Shown piece by piece: positions 26,401 through 34,357 of a stretch of 46,410 bases of DNA. How positions within the stretch are numbered: position 1 is the stretch's first letter; every line of letters starts with the position of its first letter. The DNA lies in the NCBI GenBank assembly GCA_937899725.1, contig CALCCA010000051.1, positions 1 through 46,410 of the forward strand, given 5' to 3'. A model generated the notes under the pieces. That model did not search any database, had not been told where the DNA came from, and was given only the letters and a program-made list of their open reading frames with translations. Both the position numbers and the translations under genes were made by a program. Source of the DNA: an uncultured Halomicronema sp. Its GTDB lineage: Bacteria; Cyanobacteriota; Cyanobacteriia; Phormidesmidales; Phormidesmidaceae.

Positions 26401-27042
26401 GCGATCGCCGAGCACAACGGCTTTATTGATAAATACATCGGTGATGCAATTATGGCGCTGTTTAGCCGCAGTGCTGACGATGCGCTGCAGGCCAGCATTG
26501 TGATGCTGCAGCGGCTCCACCAATACAACCAAGAGCGGTTGGGGTACCATAAGTCGCCGATCGAAATCGGCATCGGCATCAACACCGGGGCCGTCATGCT
26601 GGGCACCGTCGGCGGCCGCAATCGCATGGATAGTACCGTAATTAGCGATACGGTCAACGTGGCCGCCCGCATTGAGCGCATGACTCGCATCTACAGCGCT
26701 AACTTGCTGATTTCTCATCACACCTTTTTACAGCTAAGCGACTCCAACGCCTACGCAATGCGCGTGATCGATCGCGTACAGGTGAAGGGCAAAGTCACCT
26801 TCGTGAGTGTGTATGAGGTCTTTGAACCAGACCCGCCGGCCATCCGCAGCGCCAAGCTGAAGAGCCGCACCGAGTTCGAAAATGGCTTGGCAGATTTTTA
26901 CCAGCAGCGCTACGCCAAAGCCATCCCCAAATTCCAGCAGTGCTTGACCCTATGCCCCGCCGACAAAATCGCGCAAAACTATTTAGATCGTGCCCGGCGG
27001 GCTGAGCAGGAAGCGACCCACCCCGCTGGAACCGAGCAGTAG
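23440..27042 (+). CDS. Hybrid histidine kinase with receiver and class III nucleotide cyclase
   Basis: A 1200-aa membrane receptor. Helices at about 19-42 and 355-375 flank a periplasmic double-Cache domain (RPWYQAVVENRHASWSPIYE). HAMP lies at about 376-428; HisKA has KTSHELRTPLNG with His452; HATPase has the N box LHNLVGNAVKFT (565-576) and G boxes SDTGIGIPE and GGMGIGLAV. A 65-residue Ala/Thr-rich insert (590-655) lies inside the ATPase domain. The receiver domain is 796-910 with phospho-acceptor Asp846 (LLDVMMP). The cyclase domain is about 945-1130, with metal Asp958 (LFADIRDFT) and Asp1002 (YIGDAIMALF), and SDTVNVAARIE. A TPR-like helix pair ends the protein. It resembles cyanobacterial CyaC-type enzymes, so it probably makes cAMP after phosphorelay in cis; the ligand is unknown. 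Confidence 0.92.
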   Translation: MFPKPPDRSLFTRAQKLPLRLVLVVSFVLQIAAAVGLTTALSWRNGQKAIDDLAVQLSEKSIDGIREHLQTYLLQPNLLQRDSRSNLFYGDVPLDDRQMIARHFWHQIRASDGVSSIYLGYPDGSFLGIQERNNGQTVLWEVTAETAPKRFTYRLSDAGERREALASQNYDPRVRPWYQAVVENRHASWSPIYEFASRDYPALGITLAAPVYGTHGKLQGVLALDLTLEQISGYLRTLNLSANGEAFIIERTGAIVATSSAEPPFITLDNGEQTRLQAIASQEPIIQETTQHLFQRFGSLKQVNAAEQFTYDLNGEAQLVHLVPFRDGRGLDWLIVTAIPESDFKGQIAANTRNTLILCFISLIVASLIAGVTARWVAQPIHRLSAAAQKLAVGTWDYPLPDGRFEELSELSQAFESMAKQLQQSFAKLEERNEELQRIDRLKDEFLAKTSHELRTPLNGIIGLAESLIDGASGPQTWQTKGNLTMIVASGRRLASLVDDILDFSQLQHEHVEILPRPVGTREAADVVLTLTRPLAKHKDVQLVNAVSPQLPPVFADENRLQQILHNLVGNAVKFTDHGMVGISAQIISQSDVCSMLQQSPLPTSCCHSAIATIPGAAATAVHGATATAGAAIATTVVQPDSAPPELPRSESASHYLAITVSDTGIGIPEEKLEQIFEPFEQADGSTARIYGGMGIGLAVSRKLVELQGGTLQVLSNMGVGSQFTFTLPISTPAPLPPGDRDASPAALAGSLSPTPLDWQWPVQTVLPQAIAPRPLRDADRPEDADVTALARRQHQILVVDDEPINRQVIMNHLAVKNYQVVEAADGLEALALLDAGMQPDVILLDVMMPRMTGFEVCRKLRERHPAHKLPIVMLTAKNQVGDLVEGLSAGANDYLTKPISKSELLARLKTHLYLSKINQAYGRFVPRQFLHFLNRESIVDVDLGDQAQQHMSVLFADIRDFTTLSEQMTPKDNFKFLNAFLSRMEPAIAEHNGFIDKYIGDAIMALFSRSADDALQASIVMLQRLHQYNQERLGYHKSPIEIGIGINTGAVMLGTVGGRNRMDSTVISDTVNVAARIERMTRIYSANLLISHHTFLQLSDSNAYAMRVIDRVQVKGKVTFVSVYEVFEPDPPAIRSAKLKSRTEFENGLADFYQQRYAKAIPKFQQCLTLCPADKIAQNYLDRARRAEQEATHPAGTEQ

Positions 27043-27134
27043 CGCCCGGCCCGCAGCAGTTGGTCAGAGCCGCGGCAAAGGGCCTCAAGTCAATGTGTCA
27101 TAGTGTTGCCAGAGATTTTTCGAGGAGGTTTGCG

Positions 27135-28106
27135 GTGCGATCGCAACTGGATGCTCTCTCCCCCAGCTCATCCCCCCAGCACCATTGGTTTCGTCTACTT
27201 TTTCGCTGGCAAGGGTCGGTGGTGCCTGCGGTATTGCCCCGTACCCTGCTCTGTGCCGGATTCGGCCTCTTGATTTCCCTGCTATACCGCTGGGGCCTGC
27301 CCGTTTCTCTGCAGTCCCTCAGCAGCATCGTGCCCAGTATCGTGCTTGGGCTACTGCTAGTCTTTCGCACCAACACGGCCTATGAGCGGTTTTGGGAAGG
27401 GCGTAAACTCTGGGGCGGGTTGGTCAATACGAGTCGCAATCTGGCGCGGCAGATGTGGGTTGCCGTGCACGAACATGAGGCCCGCGATCACCAGGAAAAA
27501 ATCCAGCAGTTGCGCCTGCTCGTGGCCTTTGCCCGCGCCACTAAACAGCAGCTGCGCAGCACCCCGTTAGTCACGACCGAGATGGCAACATTGGTCACCG
27601 CGCCGCAGTTGGCCAAACTGCAAACCATGCATCACCCGCCGTTAGAGATTGCCTTTTGGCTCGCCGATTACCTGCAGGGGTGCTTTAACCAAGGGCGGCT
27701 GAATGCCTATCAGCTCTCAGCGATGCTTGCGCAGGTCGATATCATGGTCGATGTTTTAGGCGGCTGTGAGCGCATTGTCAAGACCCCGATTCCGTTGGCC
27801 TATGCGATTCATCTCAAGCAGTTGCTGCTGCTCTATTGCTTGGCCTTACCCTTTCAAATGGTAGGCGCCCTGCAGGACTGGACGGCCCTCGCCGTCGGCC
27901 TCATCAGCTTCACCGTGTTTGGCATTGAAGCCATTGGCATTGAGATCGAAAATCCGTTTGGCTGCGATCCCAACGATTTGCCCCTGGAGGCCATCTGCCA
28001 AACCATGCAGCGCAACATTGAAGACCTGATTACCCTCACCCCAGACAATTGTCACTGGCGCGAAGACGCCACGCCGTCGGGATCTACAGCTTTGCCCCTA
28101 GCGTGA
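27135..28106 (+). CDS. Bestrophin family chloride-channel-like protein
   Basis: A 323-aa membrane protein of the bacterial bestrophin (UPF0187) family, pentameric anion channels in the known structures. Motifs: SIVPSIVLGLLLVFRTNTAYERFWEGR, read as VLGLLLVF and RTNTAYERFWEGRKLWG, the strongest signature; then a cytosolic helical part; GGCERIVKTPIPLAYAIHLK; and EIENPFGCDPNDLPLE near the end. The frame is open to a TTG at 27060, but the GTG at 27135 has a clear AGGAGG six bases before it (27123-27128) and is chosen. Bestrophin-like channels have been linked to bicarbonate supply to thylakoids in algae and to photosynthetic control in plants; a role here is inference. Confidence 0.9.
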   Translation: MRSQLDALSPSSSPQHHWFRLLFRWQGSVVPAVLPRTLLCAGFGLLISLLYRWGLPVSLQSLSSIVPSIVLGLLLVFRTNTAYERFWEGRKLWGGLVNTSRNLARQMWVAVHEHEARDHQEKIQQLRLLVAFARATKQQLRSTPLVTTEMATLVTAPQLAKLQTMHHPPLEIAFWLADYLQGCFNQGRLNAYQLSAMLAQVDIMVDVLGGCERIVKTPIPLAYAIHLKQLLLLYCLALPFQMVGALQDWTALAVGLISFTVFGIEAIGIEIENPFGCDPNDLPLEAICQTMQRNIEDLITLTPDNCHWREDATPSGSTALPLA

Positions 28107-28187
28107 CCCCGTGGTCGCGTCTATCCGCCGGGTCAAGGGCAAGATTGCTGGCATAATGCGAGCAGTTTAGTTGGGCGCAGAGCAAAC

Positions 28188-29231
28188 ATGATGACGGGGC
28201 GTGACCAATCAAGCATCGTACCACCCCTAGTGGCGATCGCGGCCTTCATGATTATTGTGGCCGGTCTCAAAGCGGCTGCCGAGCTGCTCAGCCCGGTGCT
28301 ATTGTCCCTATTTATTGTGCTGGTGACCTCGCCCCTGGTGCAGTGGATGCGGGCCCGCCGAGTGCCCACCTGGTTAGCCAACCTGATCGTGATTTTGGGC
28401 GTGATCGCCACGGGGCTGCTGCTGATCATCTTTTTGATTGCTTCGGTGGCTCAGCTCACCGACTCCGTCCCCGCCTATCGCAGCTTGTTAGAAGACCAGC
28501 TCACCCAGACCGAACTTTGGCTAGCCCGTCACGGGCTAGAAAGCGCTGACATCTTGAATCTGGAAATCCTGCGGCCATCACGCTTAATTCAGTTTGTGTT
28601 GTCGGTGCTCACGGGGCTGATTGGGACCTTGGGCAATGTCGGCCTGACGCTATTTATCGTGATCTACATGCTGGTCGGGGCCAGCAGTTTTGCAACCAAG
28701 CTCAAACACAGTTTGGGAGAGCGCAGCCCTCTACTTAACCGCATGACGGCCTTTAGCCGGAGCGTTAGCCTCTATTTGCTGATCAAAGGCTGGTTGGGGG
28801 CGATGGCGGCGATTGGCCAAACCCTCTTGCTATTAGCATTAGGCGTCGACTTTGCGGTGCTGTGGGGGGTCGTTTCTTTTTTATTCAACTTCATTCCTAA
28901 TATTGGCTACATCATTGCGCTCATGCCGCCCCTGATGTTGGCCCTGCTGGAGTCTGGCATCGGGGCCGCCCTGGTCGTGTTCATCGGCTATGCCCTCATC
29001 AACAATTTCTTTGACATGGTGATTGGCCCTCGCTATCTCGGGCAGGGGCTTGATCTGTCAACGTTGGTCACGTTTCTAGCCGTAGTGTTTTGGACGTGGA
29101 TTCTGGGTCCCATCGGGGCTTTTTTGGCCCTGCCGCTCACGGTCATGGTCAAAACCTTGGTATTAGAGTCGTTTCCCGACAGTGTCATGGTGGCTAAGCT
29201 GATGGGCGCTGACGAGGCTGAGGAGGCCTGA
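28188..29231 (+). CDS. AI-2E family transporter (UPF0118)
   Basis: A 347-aa inner-membrane permease of the AI-2E/YdiK/TqsA family (autoinducer-2 or small-molecule export in characterised members; antiporters in others). Motifs: ELLSPVLLSLFIVLVTSPLVQW, read as LLSPVLLSLF and SPLVQWMR; a paired helix to LLIIFLIA; a soluble stretch with the family's amphipathic helix; FLFNFIPNIGYIIALMPP and NNFFDMVIGPRYLGQGLDLS, which are strong signatures; and WTWILGPIGAFLALPLTV at the end. It follows bestrophin on the same strand by 81 bases. Confidence 0.92.
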   Translation: MMTGRDQSSIVPPLVAIAAFMIIVAGLKAAAELLSPVLLSLFIVLVTSPLVQWMRARRVPTWLANLIVILGVIATGLLLIIFLIASVAQLTDSVPAYRSLLEDQLTQTELWLARHGLESADILNLEILRPSRLIQFVLSVLTGLIGTLGNVGLTLFIVIYMLVGASSFATKLKHSLGERSPLLNRMTAFSRSVSLYLLIKGWLGAMAAIGQTLLLLALGVDFAVLWGVVSFLFNFIPNIGYIIALMPPLMLALLESGIGAALVVFIGYALINNFFDMVIGPRYLGQGLDLSTLVTFLAVVFWTWILGPIGAFLALPLTVMVKTLVLESFPDSVMVAKLMGADEAEEA

Positions 29232-29677
29232 CAGGAGCCCCCTGCCCGACTCAGAAACCGGATATTACCAGTGGTGGGGAGCCATCGTCCAGACAGCGGC
29301 AGGCGGCAACCGGCCACCCTGACTTCATTGCGATAAACTAGCCCAATTAGTGACTTTAATGATCGTCGGGCAAGTTATTGCCCCTTGTGACGCCCCCCAG
29401 CCAAATCCAGCAGTGCGTTTGGTGACCGCGACCGCCGACCTGATAGCCTGGTCGAATGAGAACGCTCTCCTCAGATCAGGCTGTTTGCACCAGCAATAAA
29501 CACGTAGCCAGGTTTTTTGGCAAACATCTTCAAACCTTCACATGCTCTTTTTTTCGTAACTAAATGAGATCTTTTCAAAGATTTTGAGCACAATAACATC
29601 ATCGCAACAAACAATCACGCCTGCTACGTGACTATCTACATCAAGGCAATCGTGCCAGATTAGGGGCAACTACATCC
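29232..29677. other. 446-base intergenic stretch
   Basis: No gene is supported here. The right half (29510-29640) is A+T-rich, with T runs and a weak inverted repeat AGATCTTTTCAAAGATTTT, and probably holds the promoter of the coiled-coil permease. I see no tRNA, riboswitch or terminator with a T tract. Confidence 0.4.
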
Positions 29678-31522
29678 ATGGGCCAGTTGGACAAGACACC
29701 GCACACCCCTCCAAATGAGGAAAAAGCAGCCCGTGAGGTGCTGCGAAATCTTTCTCAAGACCTGAGAGCACTGCAAAGTGATCTCTCCGGTCAGCTGACC
29801 CAGGACATCAATCGCCTCCAGGGCACGAAGCATCGTTTGCTCAACGATATTGAAATCTTAGAAGAAGAGTATCAGTCACTCAAAAGCAACTACGCTGAAC
29901 TGCAGACCCAACAAACCGCTGAACTCAATCGTCAGCAGCTAGCACAGCAGCAGTTATGGGCAAAAAAGCTGGCGCAAGCTTTGGCGGGCCACCTGCAAAA
30001 TCGCCTTACCGAAGATCTGTATAGTGGGGCAGCGGTGCCGGGCACCGCGCCTAGCGGCTCTTTGCACAATGCTTACCAACTGCTCTCTTCGCTCGACTCC
30101 AGTCTGAACGATACCTTGCACTCGCTCCAGCAAGATCTCAACAGCTACCAAAGCTCGCTTTCGCAGCAAATCAGCCGCATGCACAGCATGGAGCAGCAAG
30201 GCGAAGCCATCTTAGATGCGTTGGTCAATCGTCTGAGTATTCAGTTGCAGACTCAGATCGTGCGGCCGCAAGTAGCAGCGGCGACCAATGGTCATAGCAA
30301 TGGCAGCACTGCGACCCCGCTCTATGGAGCGCAACAGGTGCCCTTATATCCTCAGTCGAACTCAGCGTATGCAGTGCCGACAGCGCCTTATCAGCCAGGG
30401 GCGATTGCGGGTGAGACGCGACCAGCCCCAACAGGACAGCCGGGCCATCGAGCTGAACCAGCAGCGTCATCAGGGGCGGCGAAGCGCCCCTCCCTCAGTG
30501 CGGCCAGTGCCTTTCAGAAAGGGCTGACTTTTATCATTCTGTCGACCCTGGCCTTGTCCTTTCACAACGTTTTGGTCGGCATTATTGGGTACGGGGGCCA
30601 AATCTTTGGCCAGATACCGGTGGCGGCAGTTTTTCCTCTCAACATTCCGAACTCGCTGCTGTTGCTCTGGCTGCGAATGCTGGTAGTTTTGCCGCTGATG
30701 ATGCTGGTGGCGGGCATGATATATCCCAAAGTTTGGGCTGATATTCGCAAGTTTTTAGGCGCTCGCGATAAGCGACCGCTGTTTCAAGTGATTGCCAGTG
30801 GCTGCTTTCTGTTTATGTCGCAGGTGCTGATCTACAAAGCGATCTCCGACATTGGCCCCGGAGTTGCCGTCACGCTGTTGTTTATGTATCCGCTGATGAC
30901 GGTGCCGTTGGCCTGGTTTTTATTCGGCGATCGCCCCACCCCCCTGCGGGGCTTAGTCATGTTTGCGATCACCATTGGCATCGTGTTTACCGCCTTGCCG
31001 CGCATCAACACTGACCTAGCCTCAGGGGCCGTTTCGCCTTGGGGCGTTTTTGCCGGACTGCTCTCAAGTATCGCTTTCGCCCTGTATCTCGTCTCCATGC
31101 AGTTGAGCTTCCGGAAGCTGCATCCAGTGCCGGTGAGCTTGGTGCAGTTCACCACCATTTTTGTGCTCACCAGCTTAATCTTGATCGGCGGCTTTTTCTT
31201 AGGGTTAGAAACCGGCGAACCCAGCAGTGATTTGGGGCTATTGTTGGCCGGGGTATTTTTAGGGGGGTTAACCCTGTTGGGGTATCTGTTTAACAATTAT
31301 GGTGTCCGGCTGATGGGCGCCGGTCAGGCCTCTATCGTGGCCTCTAGCGGCCCGGTGTTGACGGCAATTTTGGCTTACCTCATCACCCCCGGCGACAAAT
31401 CCACCCTGCAGTTTATTCAGTGGATTGGGGTCTTCTTGGTGACGTTAGGGGTCCTAGCTCTTAGCCTAGAGCGCCTGAGCAAAAAGCCCAAATCGGCTCC
31501 TAAACCGGTTAAAACCTCATAG
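29678..31522 (+). CDS. EamA (DMT) permease with an N-terminal coiled-coil domain
   Basis: A 614-aa fusion. Residues 20-190 are heptad-rich coiled coil (LQSDLSGQLTQDINRLQ; LLNDIEILEEEYQSLKSNY; later Gln/Ser-rich helices with SSLDSSLNDTLHSLQQDL). Residues 200-275 are a Pro/Gln/Tyr-rich linker. The rest is a full ten-helix EamA/DMT carrier made of two repeats, the first about 282-440 and the second about 450-600, with the usual ends LLFMYPLMTVPLAWFLFGDR and SSGPVLTAILAYLI. DMT carriers export metabolites or drugs and are normally about 300 aa with no head. The cytosolic coiled coil may tether it to a scaffold or oligomerise it; I know no function. The start ATG follows GGGGCAA weakly. Confidence 0.85.
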   Translation: MGQLDKTPHTPPNEEKAAREVLRNLSQDLRALQSDLSGQLTQDINRLQGTKHRLLNDIEILEEEYQSLKSNYAELQTQQTAELNRQQLAQQQLWAKKLAQALAGHLQNRLTEDLYSGAAVPGTAPSGSLHNAYQLLSSLDSSLNDTLHSLQQDLNSYQSSLSQQISRMHSMEQQGEAILDALVNRLSIQLQTQIVRPQVAAATNGHSNGSTATPLYGAQQVPLYPQSNSAYAVPTAPYQPGAIAGETRPAPTGQPGHRAEPAASSGAAKRPSLSAASAFQKGLTFIILSTLALSFHNVLVGIIGYGGQIFGQIPVAAVFPLNIPNSLLLLWLRMLVVLPLMMLVAGMIYPKVWADIRKFLGARDKRPLFQVIASGCFLFMSQVLIYKAISDIGPGVAVTLLFMYPLMTVPLAWFLFGDRPTPLRGLVMFAITIGIVFTALPRINTDLASGAVSPWGVFAGLLSSIAFALYLVSMQLSFRKLHPVPVSLVQFTTIFVLTSLILIGGFFLGLETGEPSSDLGLLLAGVFLGGLTLLGYLFNNYGVRLMGAGQASIVASSGPVLTAILAYLITPGDKSTLQFIQWIGVFLVTLGVLALSLERLSKKPKSAPKPVKTS

Positions 31523-31605
31523 CTAGCCCGCTCCATTAAGCGTTTCAGGTCTTCTCAGCGCTCGCCCCATACCCAGATCGAGCAACCGCCAAAGTACGCA
31601 TCATT

Positions 31606-31629
31606 CCTCCAGATTTCTCAAGCTGGAGG
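31606..31629 (+). terminator. Hairpin after the EamA gene, possible terminator
   Basis: CCTCCAG and CTGGAGG form a 7-bp perfect stem with a 10-nt loop 83 bases after the permease stop. There is only a weak T content downstream. Confidence 0.35.
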
Positions 31630-31677
31630 CTACCGCTTTATCGGATCGCCAAACTGCCCCCCCTGGTCTTGATCTTG

Positions 31678-31905
31678 ATGATGCTAACCCCTCTGCTGAG
31701 GACATCTAGAAGCGCTCAGAGCGGTAGCACATCAAGCAAAATAACTCCGCAGTTTTGTCCTAACCGGATTGACAACTGCTTTATTGAACGACTCACCGAT
31801 ATTCTCAGCCATCAGCCGAGCTGGATCGAGGCAGGTAATTTAGCAACCCTTCAAGAAATGTTAGAGGATTTAAATCCAACTGCCATCGATACCGGTAATC
31901 AATAA
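31678..31905 (+). CDS. Possible small hypothetical protein
   Basis: A 75-codon frame. The C-terminal half (RLTDILSHQPSWIEAGNL, then TLQEMLEDLNPTAID) has the codon usage and helix-like pattern of real coding DNA; the N-terminal half is low in hydrophobic residues and looks random. No family is recognised and there is no Shine-Dalgarno. It could be the tail of a decayed gene. It is the only frame of interest between the EamA permease and the sigma factor. Confidence 0.3.
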   Translation: MMLTPLLRTSRSAQSGSTSSKITPQFCPNRIDNCFIERLTDILSHQPSWIEAGNLATLQEMLEDLNPTAIDTGNQ

Positions 31906-32170
31906 CAAAGTGAGCAATGCGGCGGCGATTTTGCCCTCGCCAGATGTTAATCACGCGAAAGCGTTTTTATTCACTGCTTGCTGCCATTCAAAAGTGCTGC
32001 TTTTGTTATCTAAAAGGAGTGCTAAAACTCTCGCCTTAGCTGTCAGTCATGGCTGCAGTGACGGTTTCGTCCACAGGGCATTTTCATAAATACGCAGAGA
32101 GTGCTGATGGCTGCAATGAATCCTTAATTTGGGATTGGCGGCGCGCCCTTTGAGGGAAACCAAGAGCGGC

Positions 32171-32222
32171 GTCACGATTTAACGATCATGCCGATTAGGC
32201 CACGATCGCGTTAAATCACGAC
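32171..32222. other. Long imperfect hairpin upstream of the ECF sigma gene
   Basis: GTCACGATTTAACGATC (32171-32187) pairs with GATCGCGTTAAATCACGAC (32204-32222), with two mismatches and a 2-base bulge, around a 16-nt loop. The region 31906-32586 contains no gene that I can support. The hairpin has no T tract and could be a processed leader, small RNA or operator. Confidence 0.4.
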
Positions 32223-32628
32223 AGTCGTTACTGTCTCGACTTAACCATTAGACCGATCTCGTGATCCTTCGCTGCAACCACGCGCTTGAGTGCAGGGATG
32301 AATGCCGGGTGGAGAGTAGAGACCAAAAGGTAAAGATTACCGGGAGGATGTATGTAGCGATAATTTGCGGCAATTGGTGTGACCGATCGCCCCCCTAGAG
32401 GCTAGCCTCATCGGCTTGTCAGGTGTTTGACCAGTATAGTATGGCTGACGATTTCCAACTCCGGCGATCGCAGCCCCTTTTCACCGAACCCTTGCTTCCC
32501 CGCCCCCCGGCAGCAGACAATGGTGCGGCAACTCATGCCGAATTCACCCGCGCCTTGGCCTAGCCTCAGCTCATTTTCATCGGTTAATGTTTTGCTTCTA
32601 CACAGCCCCAGAAGCGCCCCCTTTTAGC

Positions 32629-33192
32629 ATGGCTTTGATGTCCCCTAATGCCTCCGATATTGAGCTGATTGAAAGCTTAAGGTCAGGCAACCCAGACGCC
32701 CTCGCTGGGATCTACGATCGCTATGGGAGCTTGGTATACACCATTGCCCTGAAGATCCTCAAATACCCTGCTGAAGCCGAAGACCTGACCCAAGAAATCT
32801 TCCTCAATTTGCCGGACAAAGAAAAATTTGACCCAAAGCGGGCCGCCCTCAGTACCTATCTGAGTGTGCTGGCGCGATCGCGGGCCTTAAACCGTCTCTC
32901 TAGTCACGGCAGCCAGCAGCGATCATTGCAAAAATTAAAGCGGCTTTTGCCTGATCGCTCCCATGTCACACCGTTAGAACAAGCCTCGCAAGCAGAACGA
33001 AAAACCACGCTGCAACAGGCGTTGGCCACCTTACCCGATCAACATCGAACAATTTTAGAGATGAACTTTTTTCAGGGGCTTAGTCATGCAGAAATTGCCC
33101 AGCAGTTAAACATTCCACTTGGTACCGTGAAAAGCAAAGCACGCAAAGGCTTAATGGATCTTCGCCAACACTTGGGGGAAGCGGTTCAATGA
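32629..33192 (+). CDS. ECF-type sigma factor (sigma-70 family)
   Basis: A 187-aa RNA polymerase sigma factor with only regions 2 and 4. Region 2: ALAGIYDRYGSLVYTIALKIL and AEDLTQEIFLNL (core binding and -10 recognition). Region 4: LPDQHRTILEMNFFQGLSH followed by the helix-turn-helix EIAQQLNIPLGTVKSKARKG (-35 recognition). The next gene overlaps its end by four bases (ATGA) and encodes an anti-sigma factor, so the two are co-translated. The frame is open to an ATG at 32587, but the ATG at 32629 starts closer to the usual N-terminus; neither has a clear Shine-Dalgarno. Such pairs in cyanobacteria answer envelope or oxidative stress; the signal here is unknown. Confidence 0.9.
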   Translation: MALMSPNASDIELIESLRSGNPDALAGIYDRYGSLVYTIALKILKYPAEAEDLTQEIFLNLPDKEKFDPKRAALSTYLSVLARSRALNRLSSHGSQQRSLQKLKRLLPDRSHVTPLEQASQAERKTTLQQALATLPDQHRTILEMNFFQGLSHAEIAQQLNIPLGTVKSKARKGLMDLRQHLGEAVQ

Positions 33193-33941
33193 ATAACAAT
33201 CAGCTCACACCACTGTCAGAAGAAGAGGAACAGCTCGCAGCAGGCTATGTGCTGGGCGATTTAACCGATGCCGAGGTGACCCGGCTCGAACAGCTATTGG
33301 TGGATAATCCGGCGTTACAGCAAGAGATTCAGGCGGTGCAAACCAGCCTGGATTTATTGTCCCAAGCCCTTCCCACAGTGCCAGCTCCCGCTAGCCTCCG
33401 GGCCAAAATTGTGGATGCTCCGGCGATCGCTCCGGTGCTCACCCCACCGTCATCGCGACGCTCAGGCGCTTTGCTCAAGGGATTAGCTGGGTTGGGCGCG
33501 ATCGCTCTGCTGCTGCTCGGAGCCGATAACTGGCGCTTACGCTACCAGCTCGGGCTGGCTCAGCAAGTGAGTTCTGACCGCGTCGCGGCGATTTTACAGC
33601 AGCCCAACAGTCGCCTGATTGCCCTTACAGCGAATGACTCAGCGGCGGCGGGCACCCTCCTGTTCACCCCGGGTCGCTGGCAAGAGGTGATTGTGTCATT
33701 TGGCGATTTGCCCCCCCTACCGCCCGACCAGGTTTATCGTATGTGGCTCGCCTTAGAAAATGGGGAAATCATTTACTGTGGTGAGTTCAATACGGAATCG
33801 GATGGCTCGGTTTTTGTCCGCTTCACGCCGCCGGAAACGCCCCCCCAAGGCGTGAAGGCAACAGAACTTTTTGTCACCATTGACGCCAGCGCCGATGCCC
33901 CCGACCCTGCGGGTACCCGTGTGATGGAAGGCACGATTTAG
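33189..33941 (+). CDS. Anti-sigma factor, RskA-like
   Basis: A 250-aa membrane protein. The cytosolic N-terminal part (EEEEQLAAGYVLGDLTDAEV, then RLEQLLVDNPALQQEIQAVQ) is the sigma-binding helical domain of RskA/anti-sigma-K type, without a zinc HxxxCxxC motif. One membrane helix lies at about 93-113 (LLKGLAGLGAIALLLLGA). The C-terminal domain (VYRMWLALENGEIIYCGEF and KATELFVTIDASADAP) matches the RskA C-terminal domain, which senses outside conditions and is cut by site-1/site-2 proteases. Four-base ATGA overlap with the sigma gene. Confidence 0.87.
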   Translation: MNNNQLTPLSEEEEQLAAGYVLGDLTDAEVTRLEQLLVDNPALQQEIQAVQTSLDLLSQALPTVPAPASLRAKIVDAPAIAPVLTPPSSRRSGALLKGLAGLGAIALLLLGADNWRLRYQLGLAQQVSSDRVAAILQQPNSRLIALTANDSAAAGTLLFTPGRWQEVIVSFGDLPPLPPDQVYRMWLALENGEIIYCGEFNTESDGSVFVRFTPPETPPQGVKATELFVTIDASADAPDPAGTRVMEGTI

Positions 33942-34094
33942 CAGGCACTTTTAGAGCGAGGCCGTTGCGGCAATTCGGATTGGCAGTGGAGGCGAGTCCT
34001 TCAGGCGGGCATCGGCAGCGCTTTTGCTCGTTCGCCGACTTTCCTGAGGGGCGTGAGCTAGTTGGATGCTGACTAGTTGAGCAGCCGGACGGCA

Positions 34095-34229
34095 TCAGTT
34101 GTTTGCACGAGTCCCAGCACTGCGAGTGCGCCGAGGCTTACCACTGGGGCGAGGTTGGAAAGGTGTTTTGTGACGATTGCGACGCTTGGCGCGAGGCGAG
34201 ATCGTGCTTTGGCGATAGATGCTCGACAT
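34095..34229 (-). CDS. Small, very basic protein (44 aa), unrecognised
   Basis: An ATG frame on the minus strand, 129 bases after the stop of the MerR gene on the same strand. Fourteen of 44 residues are Arg, Lys or His (RAKRRNRHKTPFQPRPSGK; then PRRTRSAGTR). It is preceded by GAGGAA at a good distance from the ATG (a second ATG two codons upstream at 34235 would be too close). The Shine-Dalgarno lies in a perfect 8-bp hairpin (34234-34264). I know no family. The composition suits a nucleic-acid-binding peptide, but accidental ORFs in G+C-rich DNA can also be Arg/Pro-rich. Confidence 0.4.
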   Translation of the reverse strand: MSSIYRQSTISPRAKRRNRHKTPFQPRPSGKPRRTRSAGTRANN

Positions 34230-34233
34230 GATC

Positions 34234-34264
34234 ATTCCTCAAAAATATTCGCTTAATGAGGAAT
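34234..34264 (-). promoter_or_regulatory. Hairpin that covers the Shine-Dalgarno of the 44-aa ORF
   Basis: ATTCCTCA (34234-34241) and TGAGGAAT (34257-34264) pair perfectly around a 15-nt A+T-rich loop. On the minus strand the right-hand arm is the GAGGA Shine-Dalgarno of the ORF at 34229, so folding would hide the ribosome site. A thermosensor-like or attenuating role is inference. Confidence 0.4.
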
Positions 34265-34357
34265 TCACGGAGAAGCCCAGCCCTTCCGGAAAAGAGAGAT
34301 GAATCGCGGCGGGAAGAATGATTTTGCGTTGGGCCACCGTTGTTGAGTGGGCCAGGA

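Noticed and set aside
32427-32627. 66-codon frame before the sigma gene
   Set aside because: Ser/Pro-rich, without a ribosome site, and it overlaps the sigma gene start.
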